Below are positions 31,214-37,974 of a stretch of DNA of 37,974 bases, piece after piece. Source of the DNA: an uncultured Pseudoflavonifractor sp. (lineage in GTDB: Bacteria > Bacillota > Clostridia > Oscillospirales > Oscillospiraceae); assembly GCF_944387275.1 (NCBI RefSeq), contig NZ_CALXEG010000031.1:1-37974 (forward strand). The letters run 5' to 3'. Below the pieces are notes generated by a model. It did not search any database. It had not been told where the DNA came from and worked only from the letters and a program-made list of their open reading frames with translations. Position 1 is the stretch's first letter, and the number at the start of each line of letters is the position of its first letter. Both the position numbers and the translations under genes were made by a program.

Positions 31214-31249
31214 ATACAGGGCTTGCCCCTGTATAGAAGTGCGCCCTTG
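31214..31249 (+). other. candidate origin of transfer (oriT), MOBQ type
   Basis: Inverted repeat ATACAGGG (31214-31221) / CCCTGTAT (31227-31234) is followed after two bases by AAGTGCGCCCTTG (31237-31249). The core AAGTGCGCCCT next to an inverted repeat is the nic-region layout known from RSF1010/R1162 and related MOBQ plasmids, and the element's relaxase is of the matching MobA/MobL type. Confidence 0.65.
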
Positions 31250-31277
31250 TTGCCAAGGGATTTTGATGCTTGTAGGG

Positions 31278-34200
31278 TTACTGTATAATATTCTCGCAGA
31301 AGCGCATCATCATCGCCGCTGCCTGCGCACGGGTTGCGCTGTCCTTAGGAGCCAATGTAACTGCGCTGGTACCGCTGATAATACCTTCGCTGTTAGCCCA
31401 TGCCACAGCCTCCTGCGCCCATTCACTGAGCTGGCCAAGGTCAGTATACCGAGACAGATCAGCGCTTGCGGTTGTGTCATAGCTCTTGTACTGAGCATAG
31501 CGATAGAGGATCGCGGCAAGCTGTTCCCGCGTGATTGGGTCGTCAGGCCCGAACAGGCCGTTACCGTAACCGCCCACAATGTTGTTGGCTGCTGCCCAGG
31601 CAATGGCGTCGCTGTACCACTGGCCGATCTCCACATCGGTGAAGTCGGACCCGCCGGAAACAATGGGAGTGTCCTCCAGCCGGTAGAGAATGGTGACGAT
31701 CATAGCACGGGTGGTAGTGAGATCGGGACTGAATGTGGTTCCGCTGGTTCCGGCCATAAGGCTATTCTCATAGGCGTATGCCACCGCGTCGTAGAACCAG
31801 TCGTTTTCATCCACATCTATAAAGGGTATGGAATCCTGAGAAGGCTCATCCTCCGGGGCCGTCGTGCTACCGCCACCAGTGCTGGAAGATCCGCCTCCAC
31901 CACCTCCGCTTCCGGAATCGTCAGAATCATCAGGGTCTTCCGGCTCCGCCGCTTGGACGGTCAGCTCCAGGCGGATGGTATCGCTGTACACGCCGTCCAG
32001 CAGGGCTGCGGCCCGAAGCACCGTGTCCTCTGTCAAAGTAATGGGGCTGGCGTAAGTCAGCGCCTCTTCCGCACAGGGGCAAGTGTCATTCAGCGTATAG
32101 CGGATCTCCGCCCCTTGGGTGGCGGTTGTTAAGATGACCTGCGCGCCGCTCTCCAACGTCATACCGGAAATCACGGGGGTCCCATCCGCCAGCGCGGCGG
32201 TTACCACAGCGGGTTTTTCCGCCTCGGGCTGCTCGGGATCCTCCGGCAACTCCGCCGCCGTCCTGACCACGGAAATCACAAAGGACTCCGTCAAGCCGGA
32301 AACCGGCTCGGTGACCCGCACCATAGCCTCTCCGGGCAGTTTGCCGCGGATGGTGACCGAGGCGCTTCCGTCCGTTCCGGTTGTGACTGTTTCCGCAGAC
32401 ACATCCAGTAGGCTGGGCGTCAGATTTTCTACCGTCAGGGTCTTTCCGGTCACACCCGGCTGGAGGGTCAGGGTGAGGGTCCCGGACTCCTGATAAACGA
32501 GATTGGGCTGCCCGTTCATCACGATCCCGGTGGGGCGCTGAACCGGCTCTGTGAACGTGGTTTCATATCCAGCACCCAAGGCCGTGCCCGCATAATTCTC
32601 AGCGGTGCCCGCGACCATCAGCGTGCCGGTACAGATTCCGTCCGCCGGAGTCACGGCAAACCGGGTTGCGTACTGTTCTGTCTCTTCCAGGTTGTATTCC
32701 GCGTCCAGCGGTTCCACCGTGATGCCTACCGTTTCGTTGCCGTGGCTGAGGGAGACAGCGGCTTGCACGCTGGCAATATCCATGTACTGGCTGAACACCA
32801 CCTCAATACGATCCGTATAGGCAATCGCCTGTTCTACCTCGGGAGAGGTGGTGGAGATCATGGCCACATTCACCTCGAACTGGGGCGGCGGGACCGGGAG
32901 CCAGCCGGAATTTTCTTCATTGGCAGCTGCCGCGGGGACACCGCTGCTGTCAGCAGGTTGGTAGCCATTCTTTGAGAATGTCACCTTCCACTGTCCCTCT
33001 GGGACAAACCAGGCGTATCCCCCGTCTGCGCCGGTAATCTGGGGATTGAGTTGGTCGTAGTTCTCCGCGTCCCACTCCATCATATTGTCGCCGTCATGGT
33101 AATAGACAGTGGCTGTTACTCCTTCCAGACGGTTGGAGGGCACCGCCTCATAGACATAGCCGGAGGGATCGTGACCGGGAACGAGATCCCGCTTGGGAAT
33201 ATCTTTGCCGTCCTCAAAGAACCCGTCGTCAGGCTGAAAGTCGGGTTTGGGGTCCGGGTCAGGGTCTGGATTGGGGTCGGGATCGGGGTCAGGATCGGGG
33301 TCAGGATCGGGATCTGGGTCCGGATCAGGATCGGTGTCCGGGTCATCTTCGTCATCAGGACAGTCAACATAGTTTCGGACGATGGCCAGAGACAGATCCT
33401 GGATTCGCTCATAGTATTCCTGGAAGCCGGTGTTGAGGTAATTCTCCACGCCCTGCTCCGTATAAAATTTAACGCTCCAGGTGCCAAAATGTACATCAAT
33501 GATGTTTCCGTCCGCCGACTCGGTGATAAAACTGCTCAGCACTTTATCGGTGATGTAGTCGGTGAAGTTGCCGGTATCCAGCAATTCCTCCACCTCGGCC
33601 ATGGCACCCTCCAGCTTCCAGCGCTCGCCCAGCAGCTCCTTGATCCTGTCCTTGTGCTCCTGGGCGCCTTCGATGGCGTCGCTGTAATAATCATCCAGCC
33701 ACTGGTCCAAATCCCCAAAGCCGATGTCCGAGATCGTGTCGTGGATGATGTCGGTGACGACCTTCTGGATCACCGGCAATCCCAAGCTGGCGTTGATCAT
33801 CAATAGGCCGTTCTCCCGATAGGCGTCGATCTCCGCACGCAGGTTGAAGAAAGTCTGGAACAGGGACTCCGCCAAAGCTGGGTTCAGCTTCCGGCCACCG
33901 TCAGGACAGGAGGCATTCAACGCCTGTTCCACGCTGTTCAGATAGTCGTTGAGGGCTTCATAATTGCCGTTAAGCTCTCGCCGCCAGTTATATTGCTGGC
34001 TTGCGGTCTGGATAATGTCCTGGGTGGCAGAGGCAAACTTACCGTAAACCGGGACATCGCTGAGTTTACCAATCACGATGTCGGCAAACATTTCATAAAG
34101 TTCCCAGCCATTTTCCGGGAGTTCCTCAGGCAATTCGACGTCCAGGCCTGTGCGGGCTACCGCCATTCTAGACTGGACAGGTTGTTCGCCGCCCAGAAGA

Positions 34201-37200
34201 TAAACTTCGCTAAGGCAGCTGCCCGCGCTCACATCCACATATTCCGTGCGCATTTGTGACCCGTCCATGGTAAATTTTATATACACATTTTCGTCCGGCA
34301 GGAAATTGTAACCGTCCGCTTCCAGTTCCGCTTCGGTCCGACTGTCCTGGGTCTGGGCAATGGTGTACTGGCACAGGACTTGCTCCTCCGCCCCCGGGAG
34401 CAGAAGATCCATGGTCAGACTATTTCCATCCTCACCTGCCTCTTTGAAGCGGTAGATCAGGGTATTCTCCTCCGTTTGCTGGCTGTCTGTTTCTTCTGCA
34501 TAAACGGTGTTTATCCGATCCGCCGCCTGTTCCACGGCCTGGTCGAACTGCTGGGCGGAGTCAAGGAACGCGGACGGACTGACTTCCAGAGCCAGACCGG
34601 TACCGCCTTCATACTCTGCGCCCACCGAAACTGGCGTATTGTACTCCGTAAACTCGTAGGAGGCGATCCAGGTTCCAGTTTCGCTGTCATAACTGGCCGG
34701 GATACGAATCGTTTCCCCGTTACCCCCCCATGTAACCACGGTGACCTCCTCCAGCTGGTCCGCATTCCTGTCAAAGGCCACCTGGAAGGTGTAGTCCATG
34801 TAATTCGGCCAATAGTAGTAGAAGGGTTTGACGGTCTCCGCCCGGGTGAAGTCCAGCACGGTGGCGGTCTCGCCGGTATAGTGGTTCAGGTTGTACATGG
34901 TGATGGTGGTGAGATTTGCGGAGGAGGCATCGTAAGTGACCATCACCTCGTCGGTACGGATGGGCTCGATATCATCCCGGCGCACCTCGGCCTGGATGAA
35001 GTGGTAGGAGTAGTCATAGAGGGGCGGGGCCAAAGGCATCTCGCAGGACCAGGAGCCCGCCGCGTTGGCGGTGGTCTCCGCAACCTGTTCCCCGTTGTCG
35101 TAGAGGATGACCTGGCTGTTGGCAAGCGCCTTTCCGCTTACGACGATCTCATCCACCGCCGTCTGCTCCGGCGCAGAAATCTCCGCCGGGGATACCTCCA
35201 GCGCGACCGAGCCCAGGGGCTGAAGTTCGTCCCCGCTCAGGCGCACGTAGGCGGTCGGGCGGAAACTCCCCACGGATTCTGCTCTCACATAGCAGCGGAG
35301 CACGGCGGCGTTTCGACCCGCCGCCGGCACAGTAATCAGAGTTTCCCCGCCCTCCGCCGATTCGGTATAAGTGCACGCGGCGTTGTCCAGGGTAACGCTT
35401 CCCTCCAGCGGCATAGCGTCCGGCAGGTGGATCTGCACCTCCTGGGCCGTATACCCATCCGCCAGGTCAAACCGGACGGTGAGCAGCACAAGGGAGCCGT
35501 GGGTGGGCCGGGTTGTATTGACCGACAGGCTCCCGGAGTCCAGATAGGAGAAGGCGTCCTCCGCCAGGGCGGGGACAGTAAGGGCTTCCACATCGGTCAG
35601 CACGCCGTCCTGGACCGATACGCTGACCTGCGCGTAATCTGTCCCGGCGGCCAGTCCCAGCTGCTCCAGCAGGCCCAGCGCCGGGACATTTTGTAGCATG
35701 GGGGTGTCCTGGAGCAGCACCAGGGTATAATTCCCCGCGTCCATAGGGGCGCTCGTCAGGCCGGTCCGGGCGGTATAGATGGCACAGAACGCGCCGGTGC
35801 TGTCAAACACCAGCACATTGGACGCCCCAGGGAGGGAGAGACTTCCCAGGCGGAAGCCGCCCTTTTCCACCAGGGTCAAAGACGCACTGCCCATCCGGTC
35901 ACTGTTCAGAATAACCTGAGCCGCAGTTCCGAGCAGTTCGCCGCCGGGGTCAGAGACTGTGACCGTAATCTCCTGTCCCGCCGTCACCACATCGGGCTGG
36001 AAGACGACCGTGGTCCCCTGTACCTCATAATCTTCCCCGGCGATGTCGGTCCCGCCGGAGGACAGGGAAATCTGTAAGCTGCCCAGCGCGGAGAGGGACT
36101 CCTCACGGGCACTCTCCCCCTCACCAGCGGCGTGCCGCAGGGTCAAGTTCAGCTCGATCCGGTCGGACACCGTCTCATAGAGCGTGACCGCAGCCACCTG
36201 ATATTCTCCCGTCTCGGCTGCATCCGCCAGAGGGAGGACAAGGGTCTTACTGTAATATCCGTCCAAACGGACCTGGAGCCGGACGGACTGCGCGGGCAGC
36301 TCCGCCAGTGCAAAACTTCCGTCCGTTCCGGTCTGGGCAGTCCGGACCTCACCGTCTGCAAGAGTTGCCATGACCTGCGCACCGGGCAGCGGATTGCCAG
36401 CCTGATCCTGGACCTGACCGGAGACGGAGACCACCGGCGTCTGCTCCCGTTGCGTCAGGGTAAACGTGATGGCCGCATCCTCCGTTCCCGCCGGGACAGT
36501 CTGCCGCGCAGGCTGCTCATATTGCTCCAGCAGGGATTCGCCCAGAACCACCTCGCAGATGTATGCGCTCTCCGGCTGAGCGCCGGAGAGGGTATCTCCC
36601 GTCCCGGCGGGGGTGGTTCCATCCGCCTGGTACCAGTTGACTGTGAAGCCCTCCGTCACTGGCTCACCTGCGGGGGTCAAGATCTGGGCGGTGAGGGTGC
36701 GGGCCTGGGGGGCAGCGCTGAGATCCTGGAAGTTGTAGCCCCGCTCCATCGCCCACTCGTAGACCGCGCCCTGCTCATAGCTGTGGACCGTGAGGGCGCT
36801 CCCTCCGACGCTGAACACCGTGCCGGTATGGACCTGTGTATCCGGGTTATAGAAGGTGATGTCAGTGAGATTATAGCAATACTGGAACGCGGCGTAGTCC
36901 ACATATTCCACCGTCTCTTCCAGCACCACGGTTTTCAGATTCTCACAGCTGATAAACATACAGCTGACGACCCTAGGCGCGGCGATTGTCACGCTCTCCA
37001 GCTCGCTGCACCCGTTGAAGGTGTACCCATAGCCGTTCACTCCGGAATAAGTGGTAATCGTAGCCGGGATCGTAATGGAGGTGAAGCCGCAATTGCCAAA
37101 GGCTTCACCGTGCAGCGTGGTGAGGGAAGCCGGGAAATTGATGGAGGTCAGGGCCGTACAATCCCGAAAGGCCCGCTGGCCGATGCTCGTCACTCCTTCG

Positions 37201-37974
37201 CCCAGTTCCACTGAGGTCAGAGCCGCGCAGTCATAAAAAGCCTGCTGGGGGATGTCCGTAACGGAACCGGGAATGGAGACCGCCTTCAGCGCAGAGCAGC
37301 CAGAGAATGCCTTTTCCCCCATGGAGGTCAGCGTGGAGGGCAGAGTCACGCTTTCCAGCGCCTCGCAGTCCTCGAAAGCGCCGTCACCCAGAGTAGTGAC
37401 ACCCTCCGGGACTGCAACGGCTGTTAAGCCAGTGCCTGCAAAGGCGCTGTCTCCGATTGCGGTTATCTGATTTTCAAATGTAATTTCTGTCAGGGCTTCA
37501 CATCCGTCAAAGGTGGAATCCGGAACTGTGGTCAGCCCCGCCGGAACGTGGAAGGACGTCAGCGCAGTGTAGCAAAAGACCCGATCGCCCAGCGAGGTCA
37601 CCTGTTCAAAGGACGGAACCGTGCTGAGCTTGCTGCAATTATTGAATGCAAACGTACCAACTTCCGAGATGTTCTCTCCTCCGGTGACCGCTGTCAGGTT
37701 GTAGCAATTGGAGAACGCGGATTCCTCCAGCGCGGTGACGGTCTCCGGGAGATCCACTGTCAGCAGCTGATTCCGGTGGTCATAGCTGTTCATATAAAAA
37801 GCGCTGTACCCAATGGACGTTACCTTATGGCCCTCAATGGTCTCCGGAATGACCAAATGCCCGTCGAAGCCCTCCTGGGCGGTAAATCCCAGGATGGTCC
37901 CGGTGGTCTCGTCGAAGTTCAGGGTATAGGCGGCCCCTTCCGGGGTATAGGAAACCCGCCTGGGCTGGGCCGCC
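31278..37974 (-). CDS. giant BspA-like / SLH surface protein (5' end outside window)
   Basis: At least 2231 residues; the frame stays open to the right edge, so the apparent TTG start near 37856 is internal. Numbering from there: BspA-like LRR_5 repeats (1-375; LTSVELGEGVTSIGQRAF type), a carboxypeptidase-regulatory-like domain (about 473-545; VSGQVQDQAGNPLPGAQV), Ig-like modules, a helical region (about 1290-1480), an Asp-Pro repeat (about 1505-1537), SbsA/Ig-like domains with EVVFSQYMD, a chitobiase-C-type module (about 1875-1960; QGAEIRYTLND), a Gly/Ser linker and three SLH domains (2009-2192; FIDVDENDWFYDAV, FTDVEIGQWYSDAI, YTDLGQLSEWAQEAV). SLH domains bind wall polymers, so this is an exported surface protein, probably adhesive. 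The mobilizable element lies directly downstream. Confidence 0.92.
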   Translation of the reverse strand, partial: AAQPRRVSYTPEGAAYTLNFDETTGTILGFTAQEGFDGHLVIPETIEGHKVTSIGYSAFYMNSYDHRNQLLTVDLPETVTALEESAFSNCYNLTAVTGGENISEVGTFAFNNCSKLSTVPSFEQVTSLGDRVFCYTALTSFHVPAGLTTVPDSTFDGCEALTEITFENQITAIGDSAFAGTGLTAVAVPEGVTTLGDGAFEDCEALESVTLPSTLTSMGEKAFSGCSALKAVSIPGSVTDIPQQAFYDCAALTSVELGEGVTSIGQRAFRDCTALTSINFPASLTTLHGEAFGNCGFTSITIPATITTYSGVNGYGYTFNGCSELESVTIAAPRVVSCMFISCENLKTVVLEETVEYVDYAAFQYCYNLTDITFYNPDTQVHTGTVFSVGGSALTVHSYEQGAVYEWAMERGYNFQDLSAAPQARTLTAQILTPAGEPVTEGFTVNWYQADGTTPAGTGDTLSGAQPESAYICEVVLGESLLEQYEQPARQTVPAGTEDAAITFTLTQREQTPVVSVSGQVQDQAGNPLPGAQVMATLADGEVRTAQTGTDGSFALAELPAQSVRLQVRLDGYYSKTLVLPLADAAETGEYQVAAVTLYETVSDRIELNLTLRHAAGEGESAREESLSALGSLQISLSSGGTDIAGEDYEVQGTTVVFQPDVVTAGQEITVTVSDPGGELLGTAAQVILNSDRMGSASLTLVEKGGFRLGSLSLPGASNVLVFDSTGAFCAIYTARTGLTSAPMDAGNYTLVLLQDTPMLQNVPALGLLEQLGLAAGTDYAQVSVSVQDGVLTDVEALTVPALAEDAFSYLDSGSLSVNTTRPTHGSLVLLTVRFDLADGYTAQEVQIHLPDAMPLEGSVTLDNAACTYTESAEGGETLITVPAAGRNAAVLRCYVRAESVGSFRPTAYVRLSGDELQPLGSVALEVSPAEISAPEQTAVDEIVVSGKALANSQVILYDNGEQVAETTANAAGSWSCEMPLAPPLYDYSYHFIQAEVRRDDIEPIRTDEVMVTYDASSANLTTITMYNLNHYTGETATVLDFTRAETVKPFYYYWPNYMDYTFQVAFDRNADQLEEVTVVTWGGNGETIRIPASYDSETGTWIASYEFTEYNTPVSVGAEYEGGTGLALEVSPSAFLDSAQQFDQAVEQAADRINTVYAEETDSQQTEENTLIYRFKEAGEDGNSLTMDLLLPGAEEQVLCQYTIAQTQDSRTEAELEADGYNFLPDENVYIKFTMDGSQMRTEYVDVSAGSCLSEVYLLGGEQPVQSRMAVARTGLDVELPEELPENGWELYEMFADIVIGKLSDVPVYGKFASATQDIIQTASQQYNWRRELNGNYEALNDYLNSVEQALNASCPDGGRKLNPALAESLFQTFFNLRAEIDAYRENGLLMINASLGLPVIQKVVTDIIHDTISDIGFGDLDQWLDDYYSDAIEGAQEHKDRIKELLGERWKLEGAMAEVEELLDTGNFTDYITDKVLSSFITESADGNIIDVHFGTWSVKFYTEQGVENYLNTGFQEYYERIQDLSLAIVRNYVDCPDDEDDPDTDPDPDPDPDPDPDPDPDPDPNPDPDPDPKPDFQPDDGFFEDGKDIPKRDLVPGHDPSGYVYEAVPSNRLEGVTATVYYHDGDNMMEWDAENYDQLNPQITGADGGYAWFVPEGQWKVTFSKNGYQPADSSGVPAAAANEENSGWLPVPPPQFEVNVAMISTTSPEVEQAIAYTDRIEVVFSQYMDIASVQAAVSLSHGNETVGITVEPLDAEYNLEETEQYATRFAVTPADGICTGTLMVAGTAENYAGTALGAGYETTFTEPVQRPTGIVMNGQPNLVYQESGTLTLTLQPGVTGKTLTVENLTPSLLDVSAETVTTGTDGSASVTIRGKLPGEAMVRVTEPVSGLTESFVISVVRTAAELPEDPEQPEAEKPAVVTAALADGTPVISGMTLESGAQVILTTATQGAEIRYTLNDTCPCAEEALTYASPITLTEDTVLRAAALLDGVYSDTIRLELTVQAAEPEDPDDSDDSGSGGGGGGSSSTGGGSTTAPEDEPSQDSIPFIDVDENDWFYDAVAYAYENSLMAGTSGTTFSPDLTTTRAMIVTILYRLEDTPIVSGGSDFTDVEIGQWYSDAIAWAAANNIVGGYGNGLFGPDDPITREQLAAILYRYAQYKSYDTTASADLSRYTDLGQLSEWAQEAVAWANSEGIISGTSAVTLAPKDSATRAQAAAMMMRFCENIIQ
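33247..33338 (-). repeat. 6-bp-based repeat encoding an Asp-Pro linker
   Basis: Imperfect tandem GAYCCN units (minus strand) encode a run of alternating Asp and Pro with occasional Thr, Asn and Lys. Such a run gives a stiff extended linker and is prone to length change by slippage. Confidence 0.85.

Larger units (their letters stand above)
27085..31262 (-). mobile_element. minimal integrative mobilizable element (Tn4451-like gene set)
   Basis: A block of visibly lower GC than its flanks with a minus-strand operon: DUF3847 protein, MobA/MobL relaxase, TnpW, large serine recombinase, plus a candidate oriT upstream. The set matches Tn4451-like mobilizable transposons, but no resistance or other cargo gene is present. 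The ends are approximate: the left lies between the hairpin at 27077 and the recombinase stop (27122), the right between the oriT (31249) and the SLH gene stop (31278). I could not identify the exact target duplication. Confidence 0.85.

Noticed and set aside
31012-31256. Short Cys/Arg-rich frames in the oriT region
   Set aside because: They translate the nested inverted repeats and oriT region of the element; such frames are often annotated in these elements but show no start signal.
33247-33338. Short tandem repeats as a CRISPR or regulatory array
   Set aside because: They are in-frame Asp-Pro codons within the SLH protein with no spacer structure.

Overview
The window looks like a chromosomal segment from a GC-rich Clostridia bacterium, most likely a gut Oscillospiraceae relative of Flavonifractor, Lawsonibacter or Intestinimonas. 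This is inferred from the gene families (CD1871A-type CXXC protein, DUF4364, PheB-type ACT protein, IreB, an Lsa-type ABC-F, and a BspA/SLH giant surface protein), from GC-rich codon use, and from strong purine-rich ribosome binding sites. No rRNA or taxonomic marker beyond PheST is present, so the genus is a guess.

Layout. (1) 1-3874: a tRNA-Ser-like fragment at the left edge, then a plus-strand redox cluster (TlpA-like lipoprotein, small CXXC membrane protein, NapH-like 4Fe-4S membrane protein), then a DUF4364 gene and a CmpB-type membrane protein with a long 11-residue repeat. (2) 3929-5693: an Lsa-type ABC-F ribosome-protection gene behind a near-consensus promoter, a tiny leader ORF and an intrinsic terminator just before the start codon, which is the architecture of an attenuator. 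(3) 5713-8321, minus strand: alanine racemase, an interspersed-repeat region, MazF-like toxin without a visible antitoxin, and a secreted protein. (4) 8640-10348, plus strand: a membrane protein with a C-terminal Cys/His motif and a phasin-like helical protein. (5) 10424-13410, minus strand: stalk-domain protein, lipoprotein, and the NAD(P)HX repair enzyme Nnr. (6) 13554-17559: T-box-controlled pheST; the last 71 bp of pheT are repeated about 200 bp downstream. (7) 18005-18885: ireB and a degenerate GGDEF protein. (8) 18956-22008, minus strand: pheB-hom-lysC, the entry to threonine/methionine/lysine synthesis. (9) 22181-26891: AI-2E/YtvI-type permease, a PHP-UvrD fusion helicase and an MntR/DtxR regulator.

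(10) About 27085-31262: a compact, lower-GC integrative mobilizable element whose minus-strand operon is DUF3847 - MobA/MobL relaxase - TnpW - large serine recombinase. Upstream lies a candidate oriT with the MOBQ nic-like core AAGTGCGCCCT next to an inverted repeat. No cargo gene is visible. (11) 31278 to the right edge: the 3' part of a giant minus-strand surface protein (at least 2231 residues) with BspA-like leucine-rich repeats, carbohydrate/Ig-like modules, an Asp-Pro repeat and three SLH domains; its 5' end lies outside the window.

The most interesting items for follow-up are the ABC-F attenuator, the minimal mobilizable element with its oriT and likely ATT-initiated relaxase, the pheT 3'-end duplication around a hairpin-rich insert, the hendecad-repeat membrane protein, and the three-gene transmembrane thiol-redox cluster.
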